Shown piece after piece: positions 12,155-22,417 of a stretch of 64,000 nt of DNA (position 1 is its first letter; every line of letters begins with the position of its first letter). The notes beneath the pieces are model-generated. The model was not told the DNA's origin, made no database searches, and saw nothing but the letters and a program-made list of their open reading frames with translations. This DNA is from Stereocaulon alpinum (lineage: Eukaryota; Ascomycota; Lecanoromycetes; Lecanorales; Stereocaulaceae): NCBI GenBank assembly GCA_018257865.1, contig JAEUBA010000020.1, forward strand, positions 186,001 through 250,000. The letters are read 5' to 3'. The position numbers were made by a program, and so were the translations under genes.

Positions 12155-13202
12155 ATGTCATACCTCCATCAAGCGGACGAAGCGGCACACACTACTCCAC
12201 TAGATTCATATGTTACGTACCCGGGAGATTGTGTGAACCCTGTTCTTTACGATCTAAGCCATCTCATGGGTCCAGAAGTCGAAGAGCCAGTATGGTTTCA
12301 TCTTGAAGAGGCTAGAATCTGGCTTGAGCAGCGCTTTGTTCTAGGCAGTGCCAAGCTAGGTTCACCTCTTTTACAGTACATGCATTTCGGCCATAGCTGG
12401 ACCCAACGACCGGATCTTCCCCGGTTACCGACGCAAGCGAAGTATCTAGCTTGTTATCTCTCGAGCGGTGAACTTGAGCGGTGGAAGTACGAAATGCCTC
12501 ACGTTCCATTGCATCTCCCATACAACCCCAGACAATCGTTGTACCCGGACCCACAGGCGGTTAGAAATGAACCAGAAAACGAAGATATCTTTAAGGCAAA
12601 GCTGGACTGGTCTGACCCTTTTTGCTCTGCTCAAGACCTCGATGCCGCTGGCATGGCAAATGGGCCCACTGGGCACACTTGGTGCGACCGTGAGGCTGTA
12701 AAAGCCTGGTTGGAGCAGCGATACCGCCCAGGCGATGCCTCTTTGGGCTCTCCATTTCTCAGGTACATGAAGGAGTTTTATGAGGGTCTTGATTCTCCAA
12801 AGAGCGGATCGGCTTACATTTGCGGCTACTTTTCGATGTCAGAATTAGATCGATGGGGTAGTGATACTGGATATTGTTTTGCACTCGATTGGGACGATGT
12901 TCCTTTATATCCGGACCCAGTGACCGACGACAGTAGGAAGGAATGTATTCCAGTGGTGCGAAACAAGCAAAAGAGGAATGGCAATAACACGCCCAATAGC
13001 CAAAAGCGCTCCGATGCCAAAAAAAGACAGGACAAAACAGCATATGTGGGCAAGCTTCGCAATGGCGTGGCGAATCGGAAGCATAAGAAGACTCGTAAGT
13101 AGCGACATCCTATAGCAGACATCAGCAAACAATTGACAAGTAACAGAACTTGTGTGTCTCGAGTTTGATGGACGGAAAGGGCGACAAGCCAAAGTACGCT
13201 AG
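12155..13202 (+). CDS. Basic protein with two WLEQR repeats, module copy 1
   Basis: Protein of unknown family, about 330 residues. The first in-frame ATG is at 12155; the frame is open from 12092 but begins with TTG. It carries two copies of a module of roughly 60 residues. Copy one reads WLEQRF...LGSPLLQYM...YLSSGELERW. Copy two reads WLEQRY...LGSPFLRYM...YFSMSELDRW. Each is followed by a LYPDP-type motif. The C-terminus is rich in Lys/Arg (KKRQDKTAYVGKLR), suggesting a nuclear or nucleic-acid-linked role. A plain reading stops at 13102, but a GTAAGT...AACAG intron (13095-13146) leads to a last exon reading QLVCLEFDGRKGRQAKVR. The same last exon occurs in the paralogue at 17764, which supports the splice. 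It is paired head to head with the kinase at 9304-11171. No function can be assigned. Confidence 0.75.
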
Positions 13203-15041
13203 TGGCGACGTTGTAGTGTGAGTTGCGCATCCTGAGCGCTGGGGGGCAATGTGAGCTGCATCTAAAGCTTGCAGAGTGCAGAAAGATGTTTTACTATGCT
13301 TCAATTAGCGCGTGCAAGAGGACAAGGGGTTGATATTCATGCAGTTTGATGACCATAGAGCTCGATGCAATGATTCTGAAGATTCCTCCACCACATAGTG
13401 TGTTTGACACAGTATGTTTCAATGAAAGCCGTCAGAGCACATATCCCGAAGCACTGGGTTTCTTCTAGGTTGGATAGGGATCTAAGAGTCGAATCTATGA
13501 GAAGGTATGAAGGTAAGGTCATGGTCGCAATGAAGTGGGAGGAGAGGGTACAGTTTCTTGCTGTCATGTCGGTCTCACGTCGGCTAAATTTCGTCCCACG
13601 ATAGGACTATTGTTAGGGGATATCTACATCAAAAATGAATGACACAAGCCAAGGCTCCTCTTTTGGATCATTGACGCGATCACCCGATGCTGGCACCCTC
13701 TGACCTGCTTGCTCAATTGCAGGGTATTGCGTTGACCACGGCTGATAGAGGAAAAACCCTGCTGCGGCTTCTCGTTTCGAGTCGTAGCCTGCCGCGCATT
13801 GGGGCATTTACAGGGGCCTTAGAGACATCATTTGCATATGCTCTCCTTTAGAATATCAGTGAGCTTAGGGACTGATTGGTCATTGATTTGGGGGTGAACA
13901 AAATATTGCTATTGACGTTGTTGTTCCTAGCTAGGATTGCATGCAGAGATTTTATCTAGTGCGCATGGAAGCCTTGGCAAGCCCTAGCCCTAGTAGATTA
14001 GTGTAAGCGAGCTGAGGCAAGCAGGCCTCATCCACCATAGTTTTCACCACTTATTCTAACGCTCTCACATATTTCGCGTGGCAGGAGGTCCTCCGACCCG
14101 AGTGAGTGTAAAGGTTGATACTAATAGCTTTAGTAATGAAAGAGAGGGAGCAGTGCTTATGGGCTTACTTGAGATCTTTGAGCGCCTTGTCCTTGGCTTG
14201 CATACCCTTGTATTCTTGTCCAGCCACTTGTGTCTCCATTGACTCTCTTTAAGTCAGTCATTTCCAAAATGGGACGTTACGCTCACACACGAAATTTGGC
14301 TGACTGGCGGCGTCGGTGTCGGCAGTGGTGGTCGAGCAGGGCCGTAAGTATCCAGATGTACTAAATGTCCCATCACCTGGACCAGCTAAATATAGGGTTA
14401 GTACCGAGCTAAGTCAATTGAGGCGAAGCAGCCAGCCTTGCAAACGTTGTTGAATCTCTGCTCGAGGTACCTTGTCTCCTCTCATTAGGTTAAGACTCCT
14501 ATATGGCTGTGGATTAATGGCGATCAAAGCTATCCACCAAAACTCATGCCCTGGAAGAGTGCCGCTTCGTGGCACTGTGTTGTCATGCGTCAACCATGCC
14601 CATGTGGCTGGACTATGTCCGTAGTCAACATCGGCCGTATCTTCGTTCAACGCAGTCCTCGATTTGTTTAGATACATTTGATGAGCTAGGCTAACACGTG
14701 TTATACATGTGGGGTCTATACATACTCAGTCTACCAGGTCAGACCTCACAACAACGTAAGATGCATTCCCAATGACACTGGCTGCCTGGGGATGGATCCA
14801 CGGCTGGATCCTCTCCCTTCGGTTCCCCGAGGCGCAATCTTTTGGGGTATGCGGAGTCCGGGTAGTGACAGGAGCGGGTGCTGGGACGATAGCTGAAGTT
14901 AGCTGTTTCACTTCAGCTCACTGCAGCTCGTCCACTGTCAATGTCGGTAGTAATTGCTCTCCTTCGATTCCTCGTTGGCTGAGTGATCACGTCCGAGTCT
15001 GTGAAGTTCACCTTTTTCAATGGAGGTGGAAGACTTTTGCG
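13203..15041. other. Inter-module region with a few coding-like fragments on minus
   Basis: About 1.8 kb between module 1 and module 2. Minus-strand stretches at about 14170-14239 (METQVAGQEYKGMQAKD..., ending at a GTAAGC) and 13613-13807 look mildly coding-like. They cannot be assembled into a convincing gene. Just left of kinase copy 2, a basic open stretch (PPLKKVNFTDSDVITQPTRN) lies beyond its stop and might be remains of a longer kinase tail. Confidence 0.3.
14414..14677 (-). CDS. Uncharacterised 87-residue ORF
   Basis: ATG-initiated frame on minus ending with VPRAEIQQRLQGWLLRLN. An open stretch just upstream (14726-14911, no ATG) contains a proline-rich run and could be an earlier exon. 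I recognise no family. It may be a lineage-specific gene or chance. Confidence 0.2.
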   Translation of the reverse strand: MYLNKSRTALNEDTADVDYGHSPATWAWLTHDNTVPRSGTLPGHEFWWIALIAINPQPYRSLNLMRGDKVPRAEIQQRLQGWLLRLN

Positions 15042-16721
15042 CTATAGTCCAGCCTCTGGCATGCTAGGCGTCACAAGATGCTGTTGTAGGCCGATGAACC
15101 ATGGCAAGGCATAACAGCCAACTACATCTGGTCGATTTTCAGCATCATAGGCCGCCATCGCGAGGGCCGTGTTGAGGGCATTTCTGTAATCGTCGCTTAC
15201 TTGACGATGCAGCTCATCTTCGACAGGGGCAATGAATTTTTTGTGCCATTCATCCCTTGAACGAGGCGAATAACGGCTGCCCAGCGGCTGGAATTGAAGA
15301 AGACGTAGCATGATGAGCCCTACTGCATAGATGTCCACCTCGCCTCCATAATTGACCCAACCTGAACCATCTGCCTCAACTGTACCAATTTCGGGCGCAA
15401 TGTATGGATGGGTGCCTACGTTTGACACAGCCTCCGTGGCCATGATGGAGAAGCCATAATCGGTGACTTTGATCCATATGGGGTTTAGGCACATGATCAG
15501 GATGTTTTCCGGCTTCATATCTCGGTGAATGATGGCTTGATCGTGGAGGCTCTCTAGGGCGTTGAGGATTTGGCGAACAATCGTTCTGACGTCGTCTCTG
15601 TGGAAGTGTCCATGACTTCGGATTCGTAAGGCCAAGCTTCCTAGCTCAAGGCGTGGCATGATCATTGCAAATCCTTCCGGATACTCGAAAACCTCCAATA
15701 TCTTGAGTAAAAACGCCTGCAGCATTCGTTAGAGTCGATACTCTTATTAAAGGATGTAGAAACTTACATGATCTTCCACTCGAGGCGCTAGTTCCGCCTC
15801 CCTAGGCAAATATTTGCGCCTTCCTGCAGCACCGTCATCCTTGGATCTGTATGCCATCACTTTGACGGCGAGCTTCTGACCCAGCTTTGAGCCTGGATAT
15901 TCGTATACTGTCACCCAATCCGTCCATCCACCACCTAGCGGTTTGCCAAGTCTAAAATGGGTAAGTGATCGTGGCTTGCATTTCACTGCTTCTTGTTCGA
16001 CTGCAGGCGTTGGAGAAGATGTTGAATCCCTGTCAAAAATCACAGGCGACCATGAATTGCGCCAGTCTTCCATCAAAGTTTTGACAGGTACGAGTCTGAA
16101 CTTGAAGTCGTACATCCGGATCTGTAACTGTTTCAAGACTTCCCTCTTCTCGTCTCCGAGCGGCTCTCCATCGACTAGAACCTTGTCGTTGAAGCATTGT
16201 ATGGAGACGCTTGGCTCGTCGGAGAATAGGAAAATTTCCATTGCTTTGTGGCCAATTTTGGAAGCCTCGAGAACAATGTCACAACCACCCCCGCTACCTA
16301 GAGAGTAGGAAATATCGGGGCCTTTGACATGTCGAAAAGCTATGATGGCGTCAGTGCACCTTAGGGAGATAGCTTGGCTGGAGGTTCCATTGTTATCCCT
16401 CGGCCGCGACACGATCTCGAGCGACGTATCTTCACTACTCAGATCACCATGTCAGCACATGCAAACCACGGAAAAGATTCGACTTGCACGCAATACACTG
16501 TACGCGCAGATCGAGGCTGATGAACTTCTTACTTGCTTAGAGGATGATGAGGTTTGAGCGAGAGAAGGTCGACGATAGCAAATTGCTTACCCAAGGATTT
16601 GGTATGCCAGCAAAGATGCAGGCAATCTGGATACATGTTCGTATGCCTTCGCCGAGTCGGGGATGAGAACAGCTTTGATTTCTTCGTCTTCGCAGGTCAA
16701 AACCTTGTAGGGGTTTGCCAT
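15042..16721 (-). CDS. FHA-like-domain protein kinase, module copy 2
   Basis: Paralogue of the kinase at 9304-11171. The ATG at 16721 opens an exon reading MANPYKVLTCEDEEIKAVLI, matching EPYTVVTCDDDDIIGILI of copy 1. A GTAAGC intron then leads to GEDTSLEIV near 16430. FHA-like core: YSLGSGGGCDIVLE. Kinase motifs are LAVKV, HRDMKPENIL and APE, with two departures: DYG replaces DFG (VTDYGFS), and the glycine loop reads GGGWTDWV, losing its third Gly. The second intron sits at the same place as the intron of copy 1. The protein ends shortly after the kinase domain (PWFIGLQQHL...PEAGL), lacking the roughly 110-residue tail of copy 1. Divergent to the WLEQR gene at 17764. Activity may be reduced. 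Confidence 0.78.
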
Positions 16722-17763
16722 CTCGGCAGGAGATACCCTGAAACGCAGACCGGATGGAGGTAGGACTTTCGTAGGTTTCTATGTTCCGATCTTCGCTGGG
16801 CAATGACCTCGAGCAGCCAAATGTGCTCAAAAAGTAAGACTTGTTCTATTAGCAATGTCGAGAATGGAGACGGTGGTCGATCTCATTCAAGATCAGGAGG
16901 AGACCGAAAACATCTGGCTGATGTGTTGATCGTTGTGTCTGCGCAGCGACATGGGTTGGATGAAAGAACGAAGAGAGGCAAGTAGCCTCTGTCAGGTCGC
17001 AAGCTCATGATACCTTTATATGTATATGAAATGAAACTACTCCGATGCTGTGTCAAAGGTTTGTAAGACGTGCTAAACCGGAACACAATCGTAACACTTT
17101 CTCTACGCAATTCGTTCATTGTGTGGCCTGATGTGGAAAGATCCATCTGGGTTCACCATACGTGCATCCCAAGCTACTCAACACCTATATCTGACAATGT
17201 GGCATCAGCAGTGATGAAACCAGGGCTAGGTAGTACAATTCCCGCAGAGGAAATAACCGTCTGTCTCTCACACATAGTGTGGCAAGAAGACCCCAGGAAT
17301 TTGTTCAAAGCTAATAGGCAAAGTGTGATCGAAATAAAAGAATGTGTTTTGCATCCTAGCTTTTTCCGGAATAGAAGTCCCGATCAACGATGTCATTCGA
17401 GGTGATTGCCATTTCCGTGTTTTCATTGACAATGACAACCGAATTTTCTCGGGAAGAAAATTAGACCAAGCGTTGGAGTGAAGTCATAAATTCACACTTT
17501 GACACTTTGCCTCCGCTTGCAAGAATAGCTTTTACAACATCTATCCAACACCACAGAATACGAGTGTTCAAAGACTTTTCCTGAAGAGCACACGGGCGTC
17601 TTACAAAGCAAAGTCCTACATGCCCATCATCTTCTCCTCTACCTTCAGTGGTCCCAAGGCTTACAAGTGGGACAATCCAACAACCAAGATTTGACTTAGG
17701 CAGCACCTAACCCGGTCACTCCCACATCTCACATTGTTAACCACGACAACTAATACAAAGGCT
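16722..17763. promoter_or_regulatory. Shared divergent promoter of kinase/WLEQR module 2
   Basis: A 1042-bp spacer between divergent start codons. No specific site was identified and no other gene is seen in it. Confidence 0.45.
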
Positions 17764-19030
17764 ATGAGATTTCATCTACCCCAGACTTCGGCAATGGCGC
17801 GTCAAGTTTCACTTAGTAGACCCCATCCAGTACTTCACCATATGGCTGGCTCCAAGGTTTACCACGCGAATGGAGTACTTTTCGATGAAATCGATATCGC
17901 CGGACTGCTTCCACGAATGGACAATGCCGAGCCTGCCTATCATAATCGGAAAAAATATCTAAAACCGAAAGTCGAAGAGCCCGACTGGAGCAACGTGGAA
18001 GAAGCCAAGACCTGGCTCGAGCAACGCTTTACAGGAAGTGTTGCAAAAGGTTCCCCTCTCCTACAGTACATGATAGCATCACGTTGCTGGTCTCGACGTC
18101 TCGACATGCCTCGAGAAAACCTGTCTCACAAGTGGCTGTCGTGGTCGCTTTCCGATGGAGAATACAACAGATATCTTTGTGAGGGTTTTGATGTCGGCTT
18201 CATTGAGAAGCCCAAGGACAACCTGCCATTATACCCAGAATACGGCCAAGGTCCGATACCGCTGGGATTGTACGACAAGCCATACAAGCGCCGGGGCTCG
18301 AGCGTAGACTCAGAGATGAGCGATAACGAAGACGCGACCGCAGATCTAGACCAAAGTCTCCTGAATGAAGGAGATTGGGATGATCCTTCCCTCCCCATTC
18401 CCGACATTGCAGCAGCCCAAATGATGGAAAATCAAGGTTTCGTAAGAGATCACGAAGTCGTCAAAACGTGGCTCGAGAGGCGCTATCGTGCCAACGACGC
18501 CGCCCTAGGCTCTCCAATGTTCCAATTCATGAAGGAGTTCTACGCTAAGGCCAAACGTCAAAGGTACGGATCGGAGTCCATGTGCCAGTACTTATCCTTC
18601 AAGGAGCTGTACCGGTGGTCAATTGAGGGTAATTACAACTTCATCTTCTACAATAGGGCAGAGCCTTTGTATCCGGACGCGGGTATGTGGCCAGAAGATG
18701 GTGGTATAGGCCTGCGGGAGGAGAGGGAGAGACTTCCAGTGGTGAGGAACAGACGGTCGAGGAAGTCTAGGTCTTCGTCTGAGCAACACAAGGGGCCGAA
18801 GAAGCAGACACAAACGGGGAAAGTGAAGGAAGAAGCAAAGGAGCAGCGGAAGTATCAGCCAGCGTACATCGGTAGATTGCGCGCTGGAGTATCGAAACGA
18901 AGTCACGAGAAGTCTGGTATGTCCATAACTGCAGGGAACAGAGCCAGGAAGAAAGTCATACTAACAACAGCCAGGACTCGTGTGCCTCGAGTTCAAAGGG
19001 AGGAAGGCGGGGCAGGTGAAGTTACGTTAG
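17764..19030 (+). CDS. Basic protein with two WLEQR repeats, module copy 2
   Basis: Paralogue of the gene at 12155-13202, about 400 residues. The first in-frame ATG is at 17764; a second at 17794 (MARQVSLSRP) is possible. Repeat one is WLEQRF...KGSPLLQYM...WSLSDGEYNRY. An acidic linker (SEMSDNEDATADLDQ) follows, then repeat two, WLERRY...LGSPMFQFM...YLSFKELYRW, then LYPD and a Lys/Arg-rich tail. The open frame continues to 19119. A GTATGT...CCAG intron (18917-18974) instead gives the exon end LVCLEFKGRKAGQVKLR with its stop at 19028-19030. This matches the spliced end of copy 1, so I prefer it. Function unknown. Confidence 0.75.
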
Positions 19031-20744
19031 GACGTTTCATAGCGATTACAATCAGGTGCTACCACCTCCATTCCAGTTCCAGGATCAAAAGCGTCATGCT
19101 AGAGTATCCTGTTATGTAACTAGCGATCTCGGAAGTAATTCGGAACCGTTTGTGGCGTGTCAACATCTTTCGATTTTTCTGAGCGACTGTTATTACACTA
19201 ATTGATACCCTTCGTGATCATCGTGATCAGAGTATCACAAAGAGTATCAGGAGACGCTACAGAAACCACACCATTCGCACTATCTCAACATGATGCTTCC
19301 TGATAGTAATTCGGCTTGCAGCTGTTGTCCAGTCCGAACCCAGATCTCGCCCGAAATCAGCCTTGAATCTCTCCAGCAGTCCAACATCGCCACATGCCAG
19401 TTTCGCTAGAATTGTACTCGGCTTACTCGCCGAGCGATCTTCGAGACTGAACATGCTTCAAGTCTTGAGAGCGCTCTATGCCCCCAAGTTCGAAATCGAA
19501 GACAGAGCTTGGCTTCGAGTCCTCCCAGCCACGAGTAGCGTCGATTTGGTCGGATTGCGTTGTGTTGGTGTTGACATGCGGCGCCCAGATTTGGCCAACA
19601 AGATTTCGGGTGACACCTAAACCAAGATGATCTCGGGCAGCTGAACCTTGAATTCATTTGGAATGCACTATTGAGCTTCAAGTCGGCTCCCGTCGATGAA
19701 AACCCTGCCTCTATTGATTTTCACTGCAATAGTTGGGTAGTCACGGAAAGGTATCGCGGCTAATATGCTGGGTAAGCACAGACGACACTAATAAGGATTT
19801 GAGCTTAAAGATTACCTCTTCATCAACATCGAACTATCGGGCCCCAGCTCAAGATAAGGACCTTTCGTAGTATCTATCTACCTCTTCCGTGGAAGGCAAC
19901 TATATCGTCGATTCAGGCAAATCATTTATCAGCGGTGCATACGACATTGATGTTACACAACCGCAGCCAGCTCTGTCATTTTCCAATGGAGCCTAGCCAC
20001 TCCCCAACTTCCAAGCATCAGACTTGATCGATTCCAAAAAAGGCAATGCGTAAGGACATAGGTATTACTGCCGGCAAAACAGTTGGCTGACCTAAAGATC
20101 GGCCAAGGGAAGCCGCTGTAGCAATCGTCCATTATATCAACCACCGGAACGCCAATATTTCGTTAGTCTTCTCAAGCTGAATGATTCACTGCGTCAGCGC
20201 AAATAAGCACGTTCACGTTGAGTTGGAGCACAATGGTATCAACGAAGACCCGGAAAGGTGGATAAGGCGGAGATGCTTGTACTGGGATATAAGATGACGA
20301 AAAGGTTCGAGTCCGCGCCGAAGCTCGAACTCTACTCCTTGGGCTATGGAATCGTTGGTTTATAAACTGTCTAAGCGCGTAACGCCCGGAAATGGTATTA
20401 TTTAAACCCAGCTAAACCATTCAACCACAACTTGATGTTAAAGTTGCTATTTGAATATATATTCCATAACTCTCCGCGCGTCTCACCTACTCTTTTGAAT
20501 ATCCGATAAGCGTCCCTAAGGATTGAGACTATCTCCACCTTTGTGTTGTCTTGGCTGAAGAGTCGAAGTCAGCACATTTTTAAGACGATGAATATCAACT
20601 TTATTAGGGCTATGGTGAGACTATGTGAAGACTATAGACTCAACAGGCTTTCTCCTCGCCCTTACTATCAAGCCTCCTGTTATGTAATGAAAACCTGACT
20701 GAGGTAATGCGGTAGCATAAAGTACCTGCCAAGGATTTGATGTG
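19031..20744. other. Intergenic, degenerate sequence
   Basis: About 1.7 kb with no gene I can support. By position it could hold further decayed parts of the third kinase copy, but I could not align any. Confidence 0.35.
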
Positions 20745-20890
20745 TTATGGGTGACGAGTGTTGAGCTCGTACCATCTGGTAAGCATTTGGAGAGATGGGA
20801 ACAGAATTGCGACTATGGAGCTGTCATCCCAACTGATCACCTCGTATGAGATCACAGAGGCTAGCTGTTGTTGAATAACTTCTTGATCTG
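20745..20890 (-). pseudogene. Relic of kinase N-terminus, module copy 3
   Basis: Minus-strand frame reads YEVISWDDSSIVAILFPS. This resembles the opening of copies 1 (PYTVVTCDDDDIIGILIP) and 2 (PYKVLTCEDEEIKAVLIP). There is no initiating ATG at the matching position, and the frame stops soon after (TRHP). The similarity is short, so the call rests partly on its place left of the WLEQR relic in the same divergent order. Confidence 0.45.
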
Positions 20891-21498
20891 TTGGGAATGG
20901 CAATTGTAGATGTGAATCCGCGTTAATTGTCTTCCTTCTCGCTGAAAGCCAGGATAGTAGAGTAGGAAGAAAGGAGAGGAAAAAGAGCCTCTGCGATGTA
21001 GTCTGTGAACAGTGATAATTCCGCAACAATACAGATTCATGTTTATACTAGCCTGGCTGATTAGTGCGTCATTCTACAGAATCCGAGGTTTGGATGCACT
21101 TGCTATGGTGCATAACACTGGTCCACTTCCACTACGTATCGTTGGAACTGTGTTGCAGAAGACGTGAAGGACAGCGCTAGAACAGTATAGTTGAAAGGGC
21201 AAGTGCCATGTTACCGAAGAATCTGCCCCCAAAATCTAAGATTTCGGGACAGGGTGTGGCAACAGAAGTGAATAGGTATCGCAGATCAAGGCAAGGGCAA
21301 TACTACACCTTCTGACACTCCTGCCTGGCGAAGTTGTCGTAAGCGTAGCTTGTGGCAGAAGACTCCGACCGAAGTGTTAGCTGTCAAGGGCTGGCGGTCT
21401 CTTGTCCCAGTCCGGCGCTAGAATTCGATCATTTCAGAACATGCGCAACCTACAGCAGTGAGATTTCGGTATCATAACATGGGCGACTGCTCCGCGTA
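20891..21498. other. Intergenic between relics of module 3
   Basis: About 600 bp with no supported gene. It corresponds to the divergent promoter and probably the lost 5' half of the third WLEQR copy. Confidence 0.35.
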
Positions 21499-21838
21499 TT
21501 CGGTGTCGAAGATAATTCATGGAGGCCCTGATGCCCCTTAAGACGGATCCGGATACATGTACGGTTCTTTTCATGGATGGAAAGGGGTCGTTGGTCGAGC
21601 GAAACTGGTTTCCCTCGTTGCCGGAGTCGGGACGACGTGCCTTTGTATCCAAACCAGGAAGCAGAGGTAAAAAGCACAAAACCCCCATTGGCGGAAACTC
21701 AGCAAAGAAGTGGCAAGAAAGTCACATTCGAGCATAGCATACGTTCTCAGAGGAAGAAGCGGCAGGATCGAGAGGTATACATGGGGATATTGCGCGGAGG
21801 GATAACGAAATGAAAACAGAAGAAATCCGGTAAGCCAA
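21499..21838 (+). pseudogene. Relic of WLEQR-repeat gene, module copy 3
   Basis: The frame through 21577 reads ERGRWSSETG...RDDVPLYPN, then KKRQDREVYMGILRGGITK. It lines up with ELDRWGSDTGY...WDDVPLYPD and KKRQDKTAYVGKLRNGVAN of copy 1. Nucleotide similarity extends left to about 21510 across a frame interruption (TGA near 21529). A further TGA at 21811-21813 stands where copies 1 and 2 have Arg. A GTAAGC follows the place of the conserved 3' intron. The first repeat is missing. Truncated and interrupted, so it is a pseudogene. Confidence 0.7.
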
Positions 21839-22417
21839 TTGCTTCAACGTGAATTTGGAAGGAGTGATAGACCATGTACAGAGCTACTCTCAGTATCTGT
21901 GCAGGGAACTGGGAACGTGTTGCAGTTACATATTGACCGAGCATACTGTCATGCCCGCCAGCAGTTTCTGGGCCGTTGACAGAGCGTTGAAACCCCCAAT
22001 GTTCCAATAAGAATAGGGAATCTAAAAGAAACAGAGAAAGCGATCGAGGCAGACTTTGCTCGTTTCGAAACACTACATACCAACAATTGTAGATAGTAGA
22101 CTGGCATTCTTCGCCAATACAATGACATGAATCATTATGCTTTGGTCAACTTTGTCAATGATTGTTACAGAGCTTTAGAGGATGTCGTTCTCCACTTCGC
22201 GCTAACGGAGTCTAGCTTATCTCCGAAAGCCTGCGACGACTCGTCGCCATTGACGTGTGCGAGCGAAGAAGCATAGAAGCTGACATCGGCTACAAGAGAC
22301 AGTGTCCACAAGAGACTTCTACTTGCTTCACCTTGACTTGCCAGGCACAATGATCACACGGCTTTGAAGAATGGAATCCTCCACCTAGGTCCTCGGACCA
22401 TCATTGAACAAAGACCT
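21839..22417. other. Intergenic: ClpX promoter region
   Basis: About 580 bp without a supported gene. Confidence 0.4.
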
